Origin: Hyphomicrobiaceae bacterium
Lineage (GTDB): Bacteria > Pseudomonadota > Alphaproteobacteria > Rhizobiales > Xanthobacteraceae
Direction: 5' to 3'
Assembly (NCBI GenBank): GCA_947472885.1
Contig: CANJBX010000017.1
Span: 1 to 64,000 of the forward strand
Length of the DNA stretch: 64,000 nt
Shown here: positions 19,058-27,150 of the stretch, piece after piece
How positions within the stretch are numbered: the stretch's first letter is position 1
Layout of the letters: each line of letters opens with the position of its first letter
The notes under the pieces: generated by a model
What the model was told of the DNA's origin: nothing
What the model saw: only the letters and a program-made list of their open reading frames with translations
The model's database searches: none
Made by a program: the position numbers and the translations under genes

Positions 19058-19679
19058 GTGTCCACGCAAGCCATCGACACTTCCGCACCCAAAGATACCG
19101 GCATCATCCATCCCGGCTGGACACGCATCACGCACTGGATCAATGCCATCGCCATGCTGGCGATGATCGGTTCAGGCTGGCAGATCTACAACGCCTCTCC
19201 GCTGTTCGACTTCACTTTCCCGCGCGCGATCACGCTCGGCGGCTGGCTTGGCCGCGCTCCTTTGGCACTTCGCGGCCATGTGGGTGCTGGTCATCAACGG
19301 CCTTGTCTATGTCACGCTTGGCATCGTCACCGGCCGCTTCCGCAGGAAGCTCTTTCCGATTTACCCCCGCGATGTCGTGCATGACGTCGGCGCGGCGCTG
19401 ACCGGCAAGCTCTCGCACGACGACATCTCGGTCTATAACTCCGTGCAGAAGCTGCTTTACGTCGGCGTCATTGCCGCAGGCATTGTGGTCGTGTTGTCCG
19501 GCCTTGCGATCTGGAAGCCCGTGCAGTTGCAGGAACTCACAGCGCTGTTCGGCGGTTATGATTTCGCACGCTACGTCCACTTCGCCGCCATGGCCGCCAT
19601 CGTCGGGTTTCTGGTGGTGCATGTAATCCTGGCGCTGCTGGTGCCGAAAACCATCAAGGCCATCGTTGTCGGGAAATAA
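19058..19679 (+). pseudogene. Cytochrome b561-type membrane subunit, frameshifted
   Basis: The N-terminal part (GTG at 19058, AGAGG before it) reads HPGWTRITHWINAIAMLAMIGSGWQIYN, with the heme-ligand His in helix 1, up to TLGGWLG near 19252. The rest is in another frame: ALLWHFAAMWVLVINGLVYVTLGI, then RYVHFAAMAAIVGFLVVHVILALL, ending at 19679. One extra C in the run at 19250-19256 (GGCCGCGC where GGCGCGC restores Gly-Ala) accounts for the break. It is the quinone-side heme b partner of the downstream molybdopterin oxidoreductase (8 bases apart). A sequencing error is possible because the partner gene is intact. Confidence 0.8.
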
Positions 19680-19687
19680 GAGGGTCT

Positions 19688-20461
19688 ATGAAAAAGCGCA
19701 CCATCATTCCCGGCGTTGACAAGAAGCTGCTCATCAAGGATGCGGCAAAGCTGCTGCCGGACCCGTCACGCCGCCTGTTCCTGCGCGGCGCGACAAGCCT
19801 TGGCGCGCTGACGTTTCTCACCGGCTGCGATATCTTCGATGGCAACACCGCGGAAAACGCGCTGCGTTACGTTTCGACGTTCAACGACCGCGTGCAGGCA
19901 GCGATCTTTCAGCCAAACAAGCTCGCGCCGGTCTATCCCGAGAGCATGATCACCAAGCCGTTTCCCTTCAACGCCTACTACAGCGAGGACGAAGCGCCGG
20001 AAGTCGATGGTGAAACCTACAAGCTCGAAGTCGCCGGCCTCGTCGAGAACAAGCAGCCCTGGACCCTGAAGGAACTCTACGCGCTGCCGCAGGAGCGCCA
20101 GATCACGCGCCACATCTGCGTCGAAGGCTGGAGCGCCATCGGCGACTGGAGCGGCCCGCGGCTGTCGGATTTCCTCAAGCGCGTCGGCGCCGACCTCACG
20201 GCGAAGTACGTCTATTTCATCTGCAAGGAAGGCTACACCAACACCATCGACATGCCGACGGCGCTGCATCCGCAGACGCAGATGACGTTCAGGTACGGCA
20301 ACGAAATCCTGCCGCGCAAGTACGGCTACCCGATGAAGATCCGCATGCCGACCAAGCTCGGCTTCAAGAATCCCAAGTACGTCACTGCGCTGGTCGTGAC
20401 CAACGAGGACCGCGGCGGCTATTGGGAAAACCAGGGCTATAACTGGTTCAGCGGTAGCTGA
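19688..20461 (+). CDS. Molybdopterin-dependent oxidoreductase (sulfite oxidase fold), Tat-exported
   Basis: The product has 257 residues. The Tat signal SRRLFLRGATSLGALTFLTGCD also carries a lipobox-like LTGC. The catalytic domain has YKLEVAGLVENKQPWTLKELYALPQ, then RHICVEGWSAIGDWSGPRLSDFL, in which the Cys is the molybdenum ligand, and KYGYPMKIRMPTKLGFKNPKYV. It is related to MsrP/YedY and other SUOX-fold periplasmic enzymes. The substrate is unknown. Its cytochrome b partner immediately upstream is frameshifted, and a tungstate-binding protein gene follows. Confidence 0.88.
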   Translation: MKKRTIIPGVDKKLLIKDAAKLLPDPSRRLFLRGATSLGALTFLTGCDIFDGNTAENALRYVSTFNDRVQAAIFQPNKLAPVYPESMITKPFPFNAYYSEDEAPEVDGETYKLEVAGLVENKQPWTLKELYALPQERQITRHICVEGWSAIGDWSGPRLSDFLKRVGADLTAKYVYFICKEGYTNTIDMPTALHPQTQMTFRYGNEILPRKYGYPMKIRMPTKLGFKNPKYVTALVVTNEDRGGYWENQGYNWFSGS

Positions 20462-20676
20462 CGCGGCGACCGCCTGACGCACGCGCGTCCTGCAAGTGCG
20501 CCATAGCCTGAAGCTATACTTGCTGTCGCCTGAATTAATAGAAGAACGCTATCGCACAATATGCGGAGAAAATACCGCGGCGCGCTTTTTTACACGTCTT
20601 CCAATCTGTTCTTGTTGCCACCGATATTTCGATGTGGTGTCGTCGCGCGGATCACGATGGATTGGAAAATTCAAAA

Positions 20677-21504
20677 ATGAAATCCCGCATCATACTCGCG
20701 CTGGCGCTGCTTGCTGGATTTGCCTGGCTGCCGCCCGCCAGCGCACAACAGAAAACCATCACCGTTGCCTCGACCACCTCGACGGAACAGTCGGGCCTGT
20801 TCGGCTTCCTGCTGCCGGCCTTCACCCGGAAGACCGGCATCGAAGTGAAGGTCGTCGCCGTCGGCACCGGGCAGGCGCTCGACATCGGCCGGCGCGGCGA
20901 TGCGGATGTTGTGTTCGTCCACGACAAGGCGGCGGAAGAGAAGTTTCTCGCCGAGGGCGGCAGCACCAGGCGCCTCGACGTGATGTACAACGACTTTGTC
21001 ATCGTCGGCCCCAAGAGCGATCCGGCGAAGACGCAGGGCAAGGACGTGCTGGAAGGCCTGCGCAAGATTTCGGCAGCGAAGCAGCCGTTCATTTCGCGCG
21101 GCGATCGCTCCGGCACCCACGCCGCTGAGCTGCGCTACTGGAAGGATGCCGGTGTCGATCTCGCCGCCAAGCCCGACTGGTACAAGGAAATCGGTCAGGG
21201 CATGGGCCCGGCGCTCAACATGGCGTCTGCTACCTCGGGCTACACGCTGACGGATCGCGGCACCTGGCTGTCGTTCAAGAATCGCGGCGAATTGATTGTG
21301 CTGGTCGAAGGCGACAACAAGCTGTTCAACCAGTATGGCGTGATGCTGGTGAACCCCGCGAAGCATGCGAACGTGAAAGTCGCGGAAGGACAGGCGTTCA
21401 TCGACTGGCTGGTTTCGCCGGAAGGCCAGAAGGTGATTGCCGACTACAAGATCGACGGGCAGCGGCTGTTCTTCCCGAACGCTGCAAATCAGCCGCGTTC
21501 ATAA
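20677..21504 (+). CDS. tupA: Tungstate ABC transporter binding protein
   Basis: The product has 275 residues from MKSRIILALALLAGFAWLPPA, a signal peptide cut near ASAQQ. The mature start TITVASTTSTEQSGLFGFLLPAF has the TTST oxyanion-binding motif of TupA, followed by GTGQALDIGRRGDADVVFVHD and FISRGDRSGTH. It supplies tungstate (or molybdate), which fits the molybdopterin enzyme just upstream. The matching permease is on the opposite strand, convergent. An in-frame start at 20632 is disfavoured. Confidence 0.9.
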   Translation: MKSRIILALALLAGFAWLPPASAQQKTITVASTTSTEQSGLFGFLLPAFTRKTGIEVKVVAVGTGQALDIGRRGDADVVFVHDKAAEEKFLAEGGSTRRLDVMYNDFVIVGPKSDPAKTQGKDVLEGLRKISAAKQPFISRGDRSGTHAAELRYWKDAGVDLAAKPDWYKEIGQGMGPALNMASATSGYTLTDRGTWLSFKNRGELIVLVEGDNKLFNQYGVMLVNPAKHANVKVAEGQAFIDWLVSPEGQKVIADYKIDGQRLFFPNAANQPRS

Positions 21505-21529
21505 AGCCCAGCCACACAGGCGCTGCGCT

Positions 21530-21640
21530 CCTTCTCCCCGCTCGCGGGGAGAAGGTCGGGATGAGGGGCATCTTCAATTCGGCAGGCTCCCTCTCACCCG
21601 GATTGCTTCGCAATCCGACCTCTCCCCGCAAGCGGGGAGA
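21530..21640. repeat. Intergenic mosaic element with three hairpins
   Basis: CCTTCTCCCCG (21530-21540) pairs with CGGGGAGAAGG (21545-21555). CGGATTGC/GCAATCCG forms a second stem around 21599-21617. TCTCCCCGC (21621-21629) pairs with GCGGGGAGA (21632-21640). It lies between the convergent tupA and tupB and may end both transcripts. The building blocks recur near 54.5 kb and 48.35 kb. Confidence 0.75.
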
Positions 21641-21670
21641 CGTAAGAGAGAGATCGCCGTCTGACCGGAG

Positions 21671-22369
21671 TTAAATCCTCCGCGTCCAACGCTCCAGCGT
21701 GAACGCGAGCGTCGAAACCACCAAACTGATCACCACCAGAATCACACCCAGCCCGAGGGCAAGCCCCAGCTCGCCCTTGCTGGTTTCAAGCGCGATGGTC
21801 GTCGTCATGGTGCGTGTGAAGCCGCGGATGTTGCCGCCGACGACAAGGATCGCGCCGACTTCCGCAATGGCACGACCGAACGCCGCCAGAAAAATCGTCA
21901 GCAGAAACCCGCGTCCCATGCGGATCAGTTCAAGGCCTGCCCGCGCACGCGAAGCGCCGACGACAGATAGCGAGTCGCCAAACTGCTTCCACAGCGGCTC
22001 CATCGCGCGATGGGTCAGCGCAACGACAATCGGCAGTGCGAGTATCGTTTGCGCGATCACCATGGCGGCGGGCGTGAACAGCAGCCCGAATTCACCGAGC
22101 GGCCCGGAGCGCGACAGCGCAAGATAAACCGCCAGTCCCGCCACCACCGGCGGCAGGCCGAGCAGCGCATTGGCAACCACGACCAGCACGCCGCTGCCGC
22201 GAAACCGCGCTGCCGCCAGCATGGCGCCCAGCGGCACGCCCACGACAAATGCAATGAGGGTAGCGGTGATGCTGACGCGGATCGACAGCAGGACAATAGC
22301 GACGAGTTCGCGATCCAATCCGAAGATCAGTTCCAGCGCCTTCGCGATGCTTTCGGCAAAATCGTGCAC
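21671..22369 (-). CDS. tupB: Tungstate ABC transporter permease
   Basis: The product has 232 residues with about five to six membrane helices and the binding-protein-dependent permease core: RVSITATLIAFVVGVPLGAML, LLGLPPVVAGLAVYLALSRSGPLG, and the EAA-type loop RAIAEVGAILVVGGNIRG. The TupB/ModB-type sequence and the adjacency to tupA support tungstate uptake. It points toward tupA rather than following it, and the ATPase gene tupC is not present in the window. Confidence 0.85.
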   Translation of the reverse strand: MHDFAESIAKALELIFGLDRELVAIVLLSIRVSITATLIAFVVGVPLGAMLAAARFRGSGVLVVVANALLGLPPVVAGLAVYLALSRSGPLGEFGLLFTPAAMVIAQTILALPIVVALTHRAMEPLWKQFGDSLSVVGASRARAGLELIRMGRGFLLTIFLAAFGRAIAEVGAILVVGGNIRGFTRTMTTTIALETSKGELGLALGLGVILVVISLVVSTLAFTLERWTRRI

Positions 22370-22416
22370 GCGGCCTTTTTAGTCCATGATCCGGCGAAAC
22401 GGAAATCGCAGACCCG

Positions 22417-23400
22417 CTACTCGAGCTTCACATCAGCCGCAACCACAATATCTTTCCACTTCTGCGACTCGCGCGCGATCATGGCGGAGAACTGTTCCGG
22501 CGTGCTGACGAAGGGGTCGGACGCGAACTTCAAGAGCGCGGATTTGATTTCCTCGCTGTTCAGCCCGTCGTTGATGACCTTGTTGAGCCGCGCGACGATG
22601 GCCGGCGGCGTACCGGCCGGCGCGACGAGGCCGTTCCAGGTTTCAAGCTGCACATCGGGCAAGCCCGCTTCCTTCATGAGCCGCACATCCGGCAGCGCCG
22701 CCGAACGCCGTGTCCCGAGGCTCACCAGCACGCGCACCTTGCCGTCTGCCAGGAGTGGCATCATCGGTGCCGGACCATCGAACAGCACATCCATCTGGCC
22801 GCCGATCATGTCGGTGAACGCCTGATTGAGGCTGCGGTACGACACCGGCACCATATCGACGCCGGTCGCGCGCTTGAACAACTCGCCTGCAATGTGCGGC
22901 GGGCCGCCAGTCGGCGCGGCGAAGTTCAACTTGCCGGGGCGTGACTTGGCATAGGCGATGAAATCCTCAACGGTCTTTACACTTTCGGGAACGCTCTTGC
23001 CGACAAACAGCATGAACGGCGACGTCGAGAACGTCGCAATCGGCGCAAAACTTTTCACCGGGTCGTAGCCCGGCGACTTGTTGAGCGCGGGCGCGAGCGC
23101 CAGCGATGTCGCCGACCCGTACAGCAGCGTATGGCCGTCGGGGTCCGCTTCGGCTGCGGCCTTGCTGCCGATTGTCGTATTGGCGCCGGGCCGGTTGTCG
23201 ACAATGGTGGTGCCGACCGCGGTTGACAGCTGCTGCGCGAACAGCCGTGCGATCACATCCGGCTGGCCACCGGCGTTGAACGGCACGATCATCCTGATGA
23301 CGCGGGAGGGGTAGGTCTGGGCTGAGGCGGGCTCCGCCAGAAGGCTGCCCGCTGCCAGCAGCAGAGCCACGAAATAGTGCCGGCGCGTCCTGCAACCCAT
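22417..23400 (-). CDS. Bug-family (TctC) substrate-binding protein
   Basis: The product has 327 residues from MGCRTRRHYFVALLLAAGSLL, a signal peptide cut after ASAQ. Then TYPSRVIRMIVPFNAGGQPDVIARLFAQQLS, the Bug N-terminal signature, DNRPGANTTIGSKAAAEADPDGHTLL and FAAPTGGPPHIAGELFKRATGVDMVPVSYR. AGGGAG lies seven bases before the ATG at 23400, favouring it over 23406. The ligand is unknown. It stands alone between tupB and leuB. Confidence 0.9.
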   Translation of the reverse strand: MGCRTRRHYFVALLLAAGSLLAEPASAQTYPSRVIRMIVPFNAGGQPDVIARLFAQQLSTAVGTTIVDNRPGANTTIGSKAAAEADPDGHTLLYGSATSLALAPALNKSPGYDPVKSFAPIATFSTSPFMLFVGKSVPESVKTVEDFIAYAKSRPGKLNFAAPTGGPPHIAGELFKRATGVDMVPVSYRSLNQAFTDMIGGQMDVLFDGPAPMMPLLADGKVRVLVSLGTRRSAALPDVRLMKEAGLPDVQLETWNGLVAPAGTPPAIVARLNKVINDGLNSEEIKSALLKFASDPFVSTPEQFSAMIARESQKWKDIVVAADVKLE

Positions 23401-23597
23401 GGACATTCTCCCTGCATAGTCTTTTTGGACTTTCCGGAATGCTACCCCACCCAAAGGGGCAAGTCCTATCCCTTTGCCCACCGCTTTCCCCGGCTATTCC
23501 CCTGCCCTATCTCCGCCTTGCCAAGCCCCGTTCCGGGCTTTAGCAATCCGGCCAGTTTTCCAGCGTTCCTGTCAGTATTCCCGCGAGGCAATCCATC

Positions 23598-24710
23598 ATG
23601 GCGACCCACAAGCTCCTGCTCCTCCCCGGCGACGGCATCGGCCCCGAAGTCATGGCCGAAGTGAAAAAACTCATCGCCTGGATGGACAAGAAGGGCATCG
23701 CCAAGTTCCAGATCGAGGAAGGTCTGGTCGGCGGTTCCGCCTATGACGCCCACAAGGTCGCCGTCACCGACGAGACCATGGCGAAGGCGATGGCTGCGGA
23801 CGCCGTGATCTTCGGCGCGGTCGGCGGACCCAAGTGGGACGCGGTCGCTTATGAAGTGCGCCCGGAAGCCGGCCTGCTGCGCCTGCGCAAGGACCTCGCG
23901 CTCTACGCCAACCTGCGCCCGGCCGTGACCTATCCGGCACTGGCCGACGCTTCCTCGCTCAAGCGCGAGCTGGTCGAGGGTCTCGACATCATGATCCTGC
24001 GCGAACTCACCGGCGGCGTTTACTTCGGCGAACCCAAGACCATCACCGATTTGGGCAACGGCCAGAAACGCGCCGTCGATACGCAGGTCTACGACACCTA
24101 CGAGATCGAGCGGATTTCCCGCGTTGCGTTTGAACTTGCGCGCAAGCGCCGCAACAAGGTGACGTCGATGGAAAAACGCAACGTCATGAAGTCCGGCGTG
24201 TTGTGGAACGAAGTCATCACCCAGCTTCACGCGCGCGAATTCAAGGACGTGCAGCTTGAGCACATGCTGGCGGATGCCGGCGGCATGCAGCTCGTGCGCA
24301 ATCCCAAGCAGTTCGACGTCATCGTCACCGACAACCTGTTCGGCGACATGCTCTCGGACGTGGCGGCGATGCTGACGGGTTCGCTCGGCATGCTGGCGTC
24401 GGCATCGCTCGGCGAGATGGACCCCAAGACCCAGAAGCGCAAGGCGCTCTATGAACCCGTGCACGGTTCGGCGCCGGACATCGCCGGCAAGGGCATTGCC
24501 AATCCGATCGCGATGATTGCCTCGTTCGGCATGGCGCTGCGCTACTCCTTCAACATGCTGAAGGAAGCCGACATGATCGACCAGGCGATTGCCTCAGCAC
24601 TCGACAAGGGCCTGCGCACCGGCGACATCGCTTCGGCGGGTTCGACCGTCGTCGGCACCACCCAGATGGGCGACGCCATCATTGCCGAGATGGAACAGCT
24701 GGCCGGTTAA
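23598..24710 (+). CDS. leuB: 3-isopropylmalate dehydrogenase
   Basis: It oxidises and decarboxylates 3-isopropylmalate in leucine synthesis, using NAD. The product has 370 residues with [50 protein letters not shown], the metal-binding [28 protein letters not shown], and [18 protein letters not shown]. leuD (33.9 kb) and leuC (39.2 kb) are in the window but not adjacent. A long hairpin follows. Confidence 0.97.
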   Translation: MATHKLLLLPGDGIGPEVMAEVKKLIAWMDKKGIAKFQIEEGLVGGSAYDAHKVAVTDETMAKAMAADAVIFGAVGGPKWDAVAYEVRPEAGLLRLRKDLALYANLRPAVTYPALADASSLKRELVEGLDIMILRELTGGVYFGEPKTITDLGNGQKRAVDTQVYDTYEIERISRVAFELARKRRNKVTSMEKRNVMKSGVLWNEVITQLHAREFKDVQLEHMLADAGGMQLVRNPKQFDVIVTDNLFGDMLSDVAAMLTGSLGMLASASLGEMDPKTQKRKALYEPVHGSAPDIAGKGIANPIAMIASFGMALRYSFNMLKEADMIDQAIASALDKGLRTGDIASAGSTVVGTTQMGDAIIAEMEQLAG

Positions 24711-24736
24711 GCCACCCAACAGGTTTGGAGACTGCA

Positions 24737-24766
24737 AAGGGCGCGCGTAGCGATACGCGCGCCCTT
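24737..24766 (+). terminator. Strong hairpin after leuB, no clear U-tract
   Basis: AAGGGCGCGCGTA (24737-24749) pairs perfectly over 13 bases with TACGCGCGCCCTT (24754-24766) around a GCGA tetraloop. The next bases, ACGATTCC, are not U-rich, so it may stabilise the 3' end or terminate inefficiently. Confidence 0.55.
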
Positions 24767-24896
24767 ACGATTCCACCGGCAGATGAAATCCACAGGAACC
24801 TTGCCATGGGTGTAGCGGGGAAATCTCCGCTCGCTCGTCATTCGGTTCTTGGAAGCCTTAACCGAATCGTCATAGATCGAATGCCACGCTTGCGTG

Positions 24897-24912
24897 GTAC
24901 TAAATATAGACG
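24897..24912 (+). promoter_or_regulatory. Candidate NrdR box upstream of the nrdAB riboswitch
   Basis: The core CTAAATATAG (24900-24909) matches 9 of 10 positions of the NrdR-box core (C-W-A-t-A-T-a-T-W-G). The flanks are weak. NrdR boxes usually come in pairs about 31 bases apart; I found no good second copy. It overlaps the likely promoter and the start of the riboswitch. Confidence 0.35.
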
Positions 24913-25107
24913 ATCACGGTCTCTGGATGTCTGCATCTGGGGTGAAAAGGGAACTTCGGTGCGCCTTAACCGGCTACTCCGTGGCTGCCCCCGCAACTGT
25001 AAGCGGCGAGTTTTCTGTCTTAATTCGGCGTCACTGGCACTTGTTGTGCTGGGAAGGCGAGACAGGAACACGACGACCCGCGAGCCAGGAGACCTGCCGT
25101 GATTGTC
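24909..25107 (+). ncRNA. Cobalamin (B12) riboswitch ahead of nrdAB
   Basis: The order of conserved elements is complete: GGGTGAAAAGGGAA near 24939, the CGGTGC region at 24957-24962, GGCTGCCCCCGCAACTGTAA at 24983-25002, GCTGGGAAGGCG at 25048-25059, and the B12 box GCCAGGAGACCTGCC at 25084-25098. The closing P1 stem GACGATCACGG (24909-24919) pairs with CCGTGATTGTC (25097-25107). It should bind adenosylcobalamin and lower nrdAB expression when B12 is present. I see no terminator between it and the nrdA start 120 bases later. Confidence 0.93.
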
Positions 25108-25227
25108 AAAAAAACGTCCTCGGGCGGGGTGTCCCGGCGGGCCGCTTGAAATTTCCGACCGTTCGCCGGCGATCTTCATGCTGCCCCTCGACCCCCTCGT
25201 CCCAAAAACACTCTGGGGGTCTTGCCG

Positions 25228-27150
25228 ATGCCGTCTCACGCCTACGATTTCGATCATCGCGGTTATCTGGTTGCCCGGCAGCCGAGCTTTCCTGCCAGCA
25301 ACGTCGTGCCGATGCCGCAGCCGGCCGCCAAGGTCCCCGCCGTCGAAGCGCCCCCGCCCACCCCGCGTCCGGTCCCCTCGGATCTTGTCCTCGACCACAG
25401 CCGCGACGAACTGCTGACCAATTTCGGCAAGGCAACGTTGCGTGACCGCTACCTGCTGACGGGTGAGAGCTTCCAGGACATGTTCGCGCGCGTGTCGTGC
25501 GCCTATGCCGATGACGTTCCCCATGCGCAACGCCTCTACGATGCGATGTCGCGGCTGTGGTTCATGCCGGCGACCCCCATTCTCTCCAACGGCGGCACCA
25601 CGCGCGGCCTGCCGATCTCGTGCTTCCTCAATGCCGTGCCGGATTCGCTGCACGGCATTGTCGAGACGTGGAATGAAAACGTCTGGCTCGCCTCCAACGG
25701 CGGCGGCATTGGCACCTACTGGGGCAAGGTCCGTTCCATCGGCGAAAAAGTGAAGGGCGGAGAGACTTCCGGCATCATCCCGTTCATTCACGTCATGGAC
25801 GGCCTGACGCTGGCGATCTCGCAAGGCTCGCTGCGCCGCGGTTCGGCTGCCGTCTATCTCGACATCCATCACCCGGAAATCGAAGAATTTCTCGAAATCC
25901 GCAAGGCGTCCGGCGACTTCAACCGCAAGGGCCTCAACCTCCATCACGGCATCAACGTCACTGACGAGTTCATGGAAGCGGTGCGCGAGAACGCCATGTT
26001 CGGGCTGCGTTCGCCGAAGAACAATGAAGTCGTCCGCGAGATCAACGCGCGCCAACTGTGGCAGCGCATTCTCGAGACACGCCTGCAGACCGGCGAGCCC
26101 TACATTCTTTACATCGACTCGGTGAATCGCGCGCTGCCCAAGCACCAGCGCGATCTGGGCTTGAAAGTCTCGACCTCGAACCTGTGCAGCGAGATCACGC
26201 TGCCGACCGGCATCGACCACCGCAACGAGGAACGCACCGCGGTGTGCTGCCTGTCGTCGCTCAACATGGAAACATGGGACGACTGGAACGACGAGCCGGG
26301 TTTTGTCGAAGACGTCATGCGGATGCTCGACAACGTGCTGTCGCAGTTCATCAAGGACGCGCCGGACGGCATGGCGCGCGCCAAATATTCCGCCGCGCGT
26401 GAACGCTCCATCGGCCTTGGCGTGATGGGCTTCCACTCTTTCCTGCAGGCGCGCAACATTCCGTTCGAAAGCGCCATGGCGAAATCGTGGAACATGAAGA
26501 TGTTTCGCAAGATCCGCCGCGATGCCGACGCTGCTTCCGTGGCGCTTGCCGAAGAACGCGGCGCATGCCCCGATGCGGCAGAGCGCGGCATCATGGCGCG
26601 TTTCTCGCACAAGATCGCCATCGCGCCGACGGCGTCGATCAGCATCATCTGCGGCGGCACCTCGGCCTGCATCGAGCCGATCCCGGCCAACATCTACACC
26701 CACAAGACGCTGTCGGGCGCGTTCTCGGTGCGCAATCCGTACCTCCAGAAGGCGCTGGAAGAAAAGGGCGCCAACACGGACGAAGTCTGGGGGTCCATCG
26801 TCGAACACGAAGGCTCGGTGCAGCATCTCAACGTGCTCAACGAGCATGAGAAGATGACGTACCGCACGGCTTTTGAAATCGACCAGCGCTGGGTGATCGA
26901 ACTCGCCGCCGACCGCGCGCCGTTCATCTGCCAGAGCCAGTCGCTCAACCTCTATCTGCCCGCCGACATCGACAAGTGGGACCTACACATGCTGCACTGG
27001 TCGGCATGGAAGCGCGGCGTGAAGAGCCTCTACTACTGCCGCTCGAAGTCGATCTCGCGGGCCGGATTCGCCGGTCAACTGGAGAAGGTCGAGCAGATGG
27101 CCGTCTCCGAAACCCGTACCGACTACGAAGAGTGTCTCGCATGTCAGTAA
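25228..27150 (+). CDS. nrdA: Class I ribonucleotide reductase, alpha subunit
   Basis: It reduces ribonucleoside diphosphates to deoxy forms. It has 640 residues from the ATG at 25228, with GGGGG ahead of it. LPISCFLNAV (Cys132) and CCLSSLNM (Cys340/341) give the redox pair, NLCSEITLPTG (Cys320, Glu322) the thiyl-radical site, and PTASISIICGGTSACIEPI the substrate loop. The C-terminal ECLACQ is the shuttle Cys pair. The first ~50 residues are Pro/Ala-rich and no ATP-cone is visible, so it is shorter than E. coli NrdA (761). It is followed by nrdB, overlapping, and controlled by the B12 riboswitch. Confidence 0.95.
   Translation: MPSHAYDFDHRGYLVARQPSFPASNVVPMPQPAAKVPAVEAPPPTPRPVPSDLVLDHSRDELLTNFGKATLRDRYLLTGESFQDMFARVSCAYADDVPHAQRLYDAMSRLWFMPATPILSNGGTTRGLPISCFLNAVPDSLHGIVETWNENVWLASNGGGIGTYWGKVRSIGEKVKGGETSGIIPFIHVMDGLTLAISQGSLRRGSAAVYLDIHHPEIEEFLEIRKASGDFNRKGLNLHHGINVTDEFMEAVRENAMFGLRSPKNNEVVREINARQLWQRILETRLQTGEPYILYIDSVNRALPKHQRDLGLKVSTSNLCSEITLPTGIDHRNEERTAVCCLSSLNMETWDDWNDEPGFVEDVMRMLDNVLSQFIKDAPDGMARAKYSAARERSIGLGVMGFHSFLQARNIPFESAMAKSWNMKMFRKIRRDADAASVALAEERGACPDAAERGIMARFSHKIAIAPTASISIICGGTSACIEPIPANIYTHKTLSGAFSVRNPYLQKALEEKGANTDEVWGSIVEHEGSVQHLNVLNEHEKMTYRTAFEIDQRWVIELAADRAPFICQSQSLNLYLPADIDKWDLHMLHWSAWKRGVKSLYYCRSKSISRAGFAGQLEKVEQMAVSETRTDYEECLACQ

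Noticed and set aside
19013-19384. Intact 123-residue protein at the cytochrome b locus
   Set aside because: The second half of that frame is unrelated to cytochrome b and the true family sequence continues in another frame, so it is a frameshift product.
21530-21640. CRISPR-like repeat
   Set aside because: The units are inverted repeats of differing sequence without regular spacers, and no cas gene is near.
24838-26847. 669-codon open frame antisense to nrdA and the riboswitch
   Set aside because: It mirrors the codon pattern of nrdA on the other strand, crosses the riboswitch, has low-complexity Arg/Asp/His content and matches no family I know.
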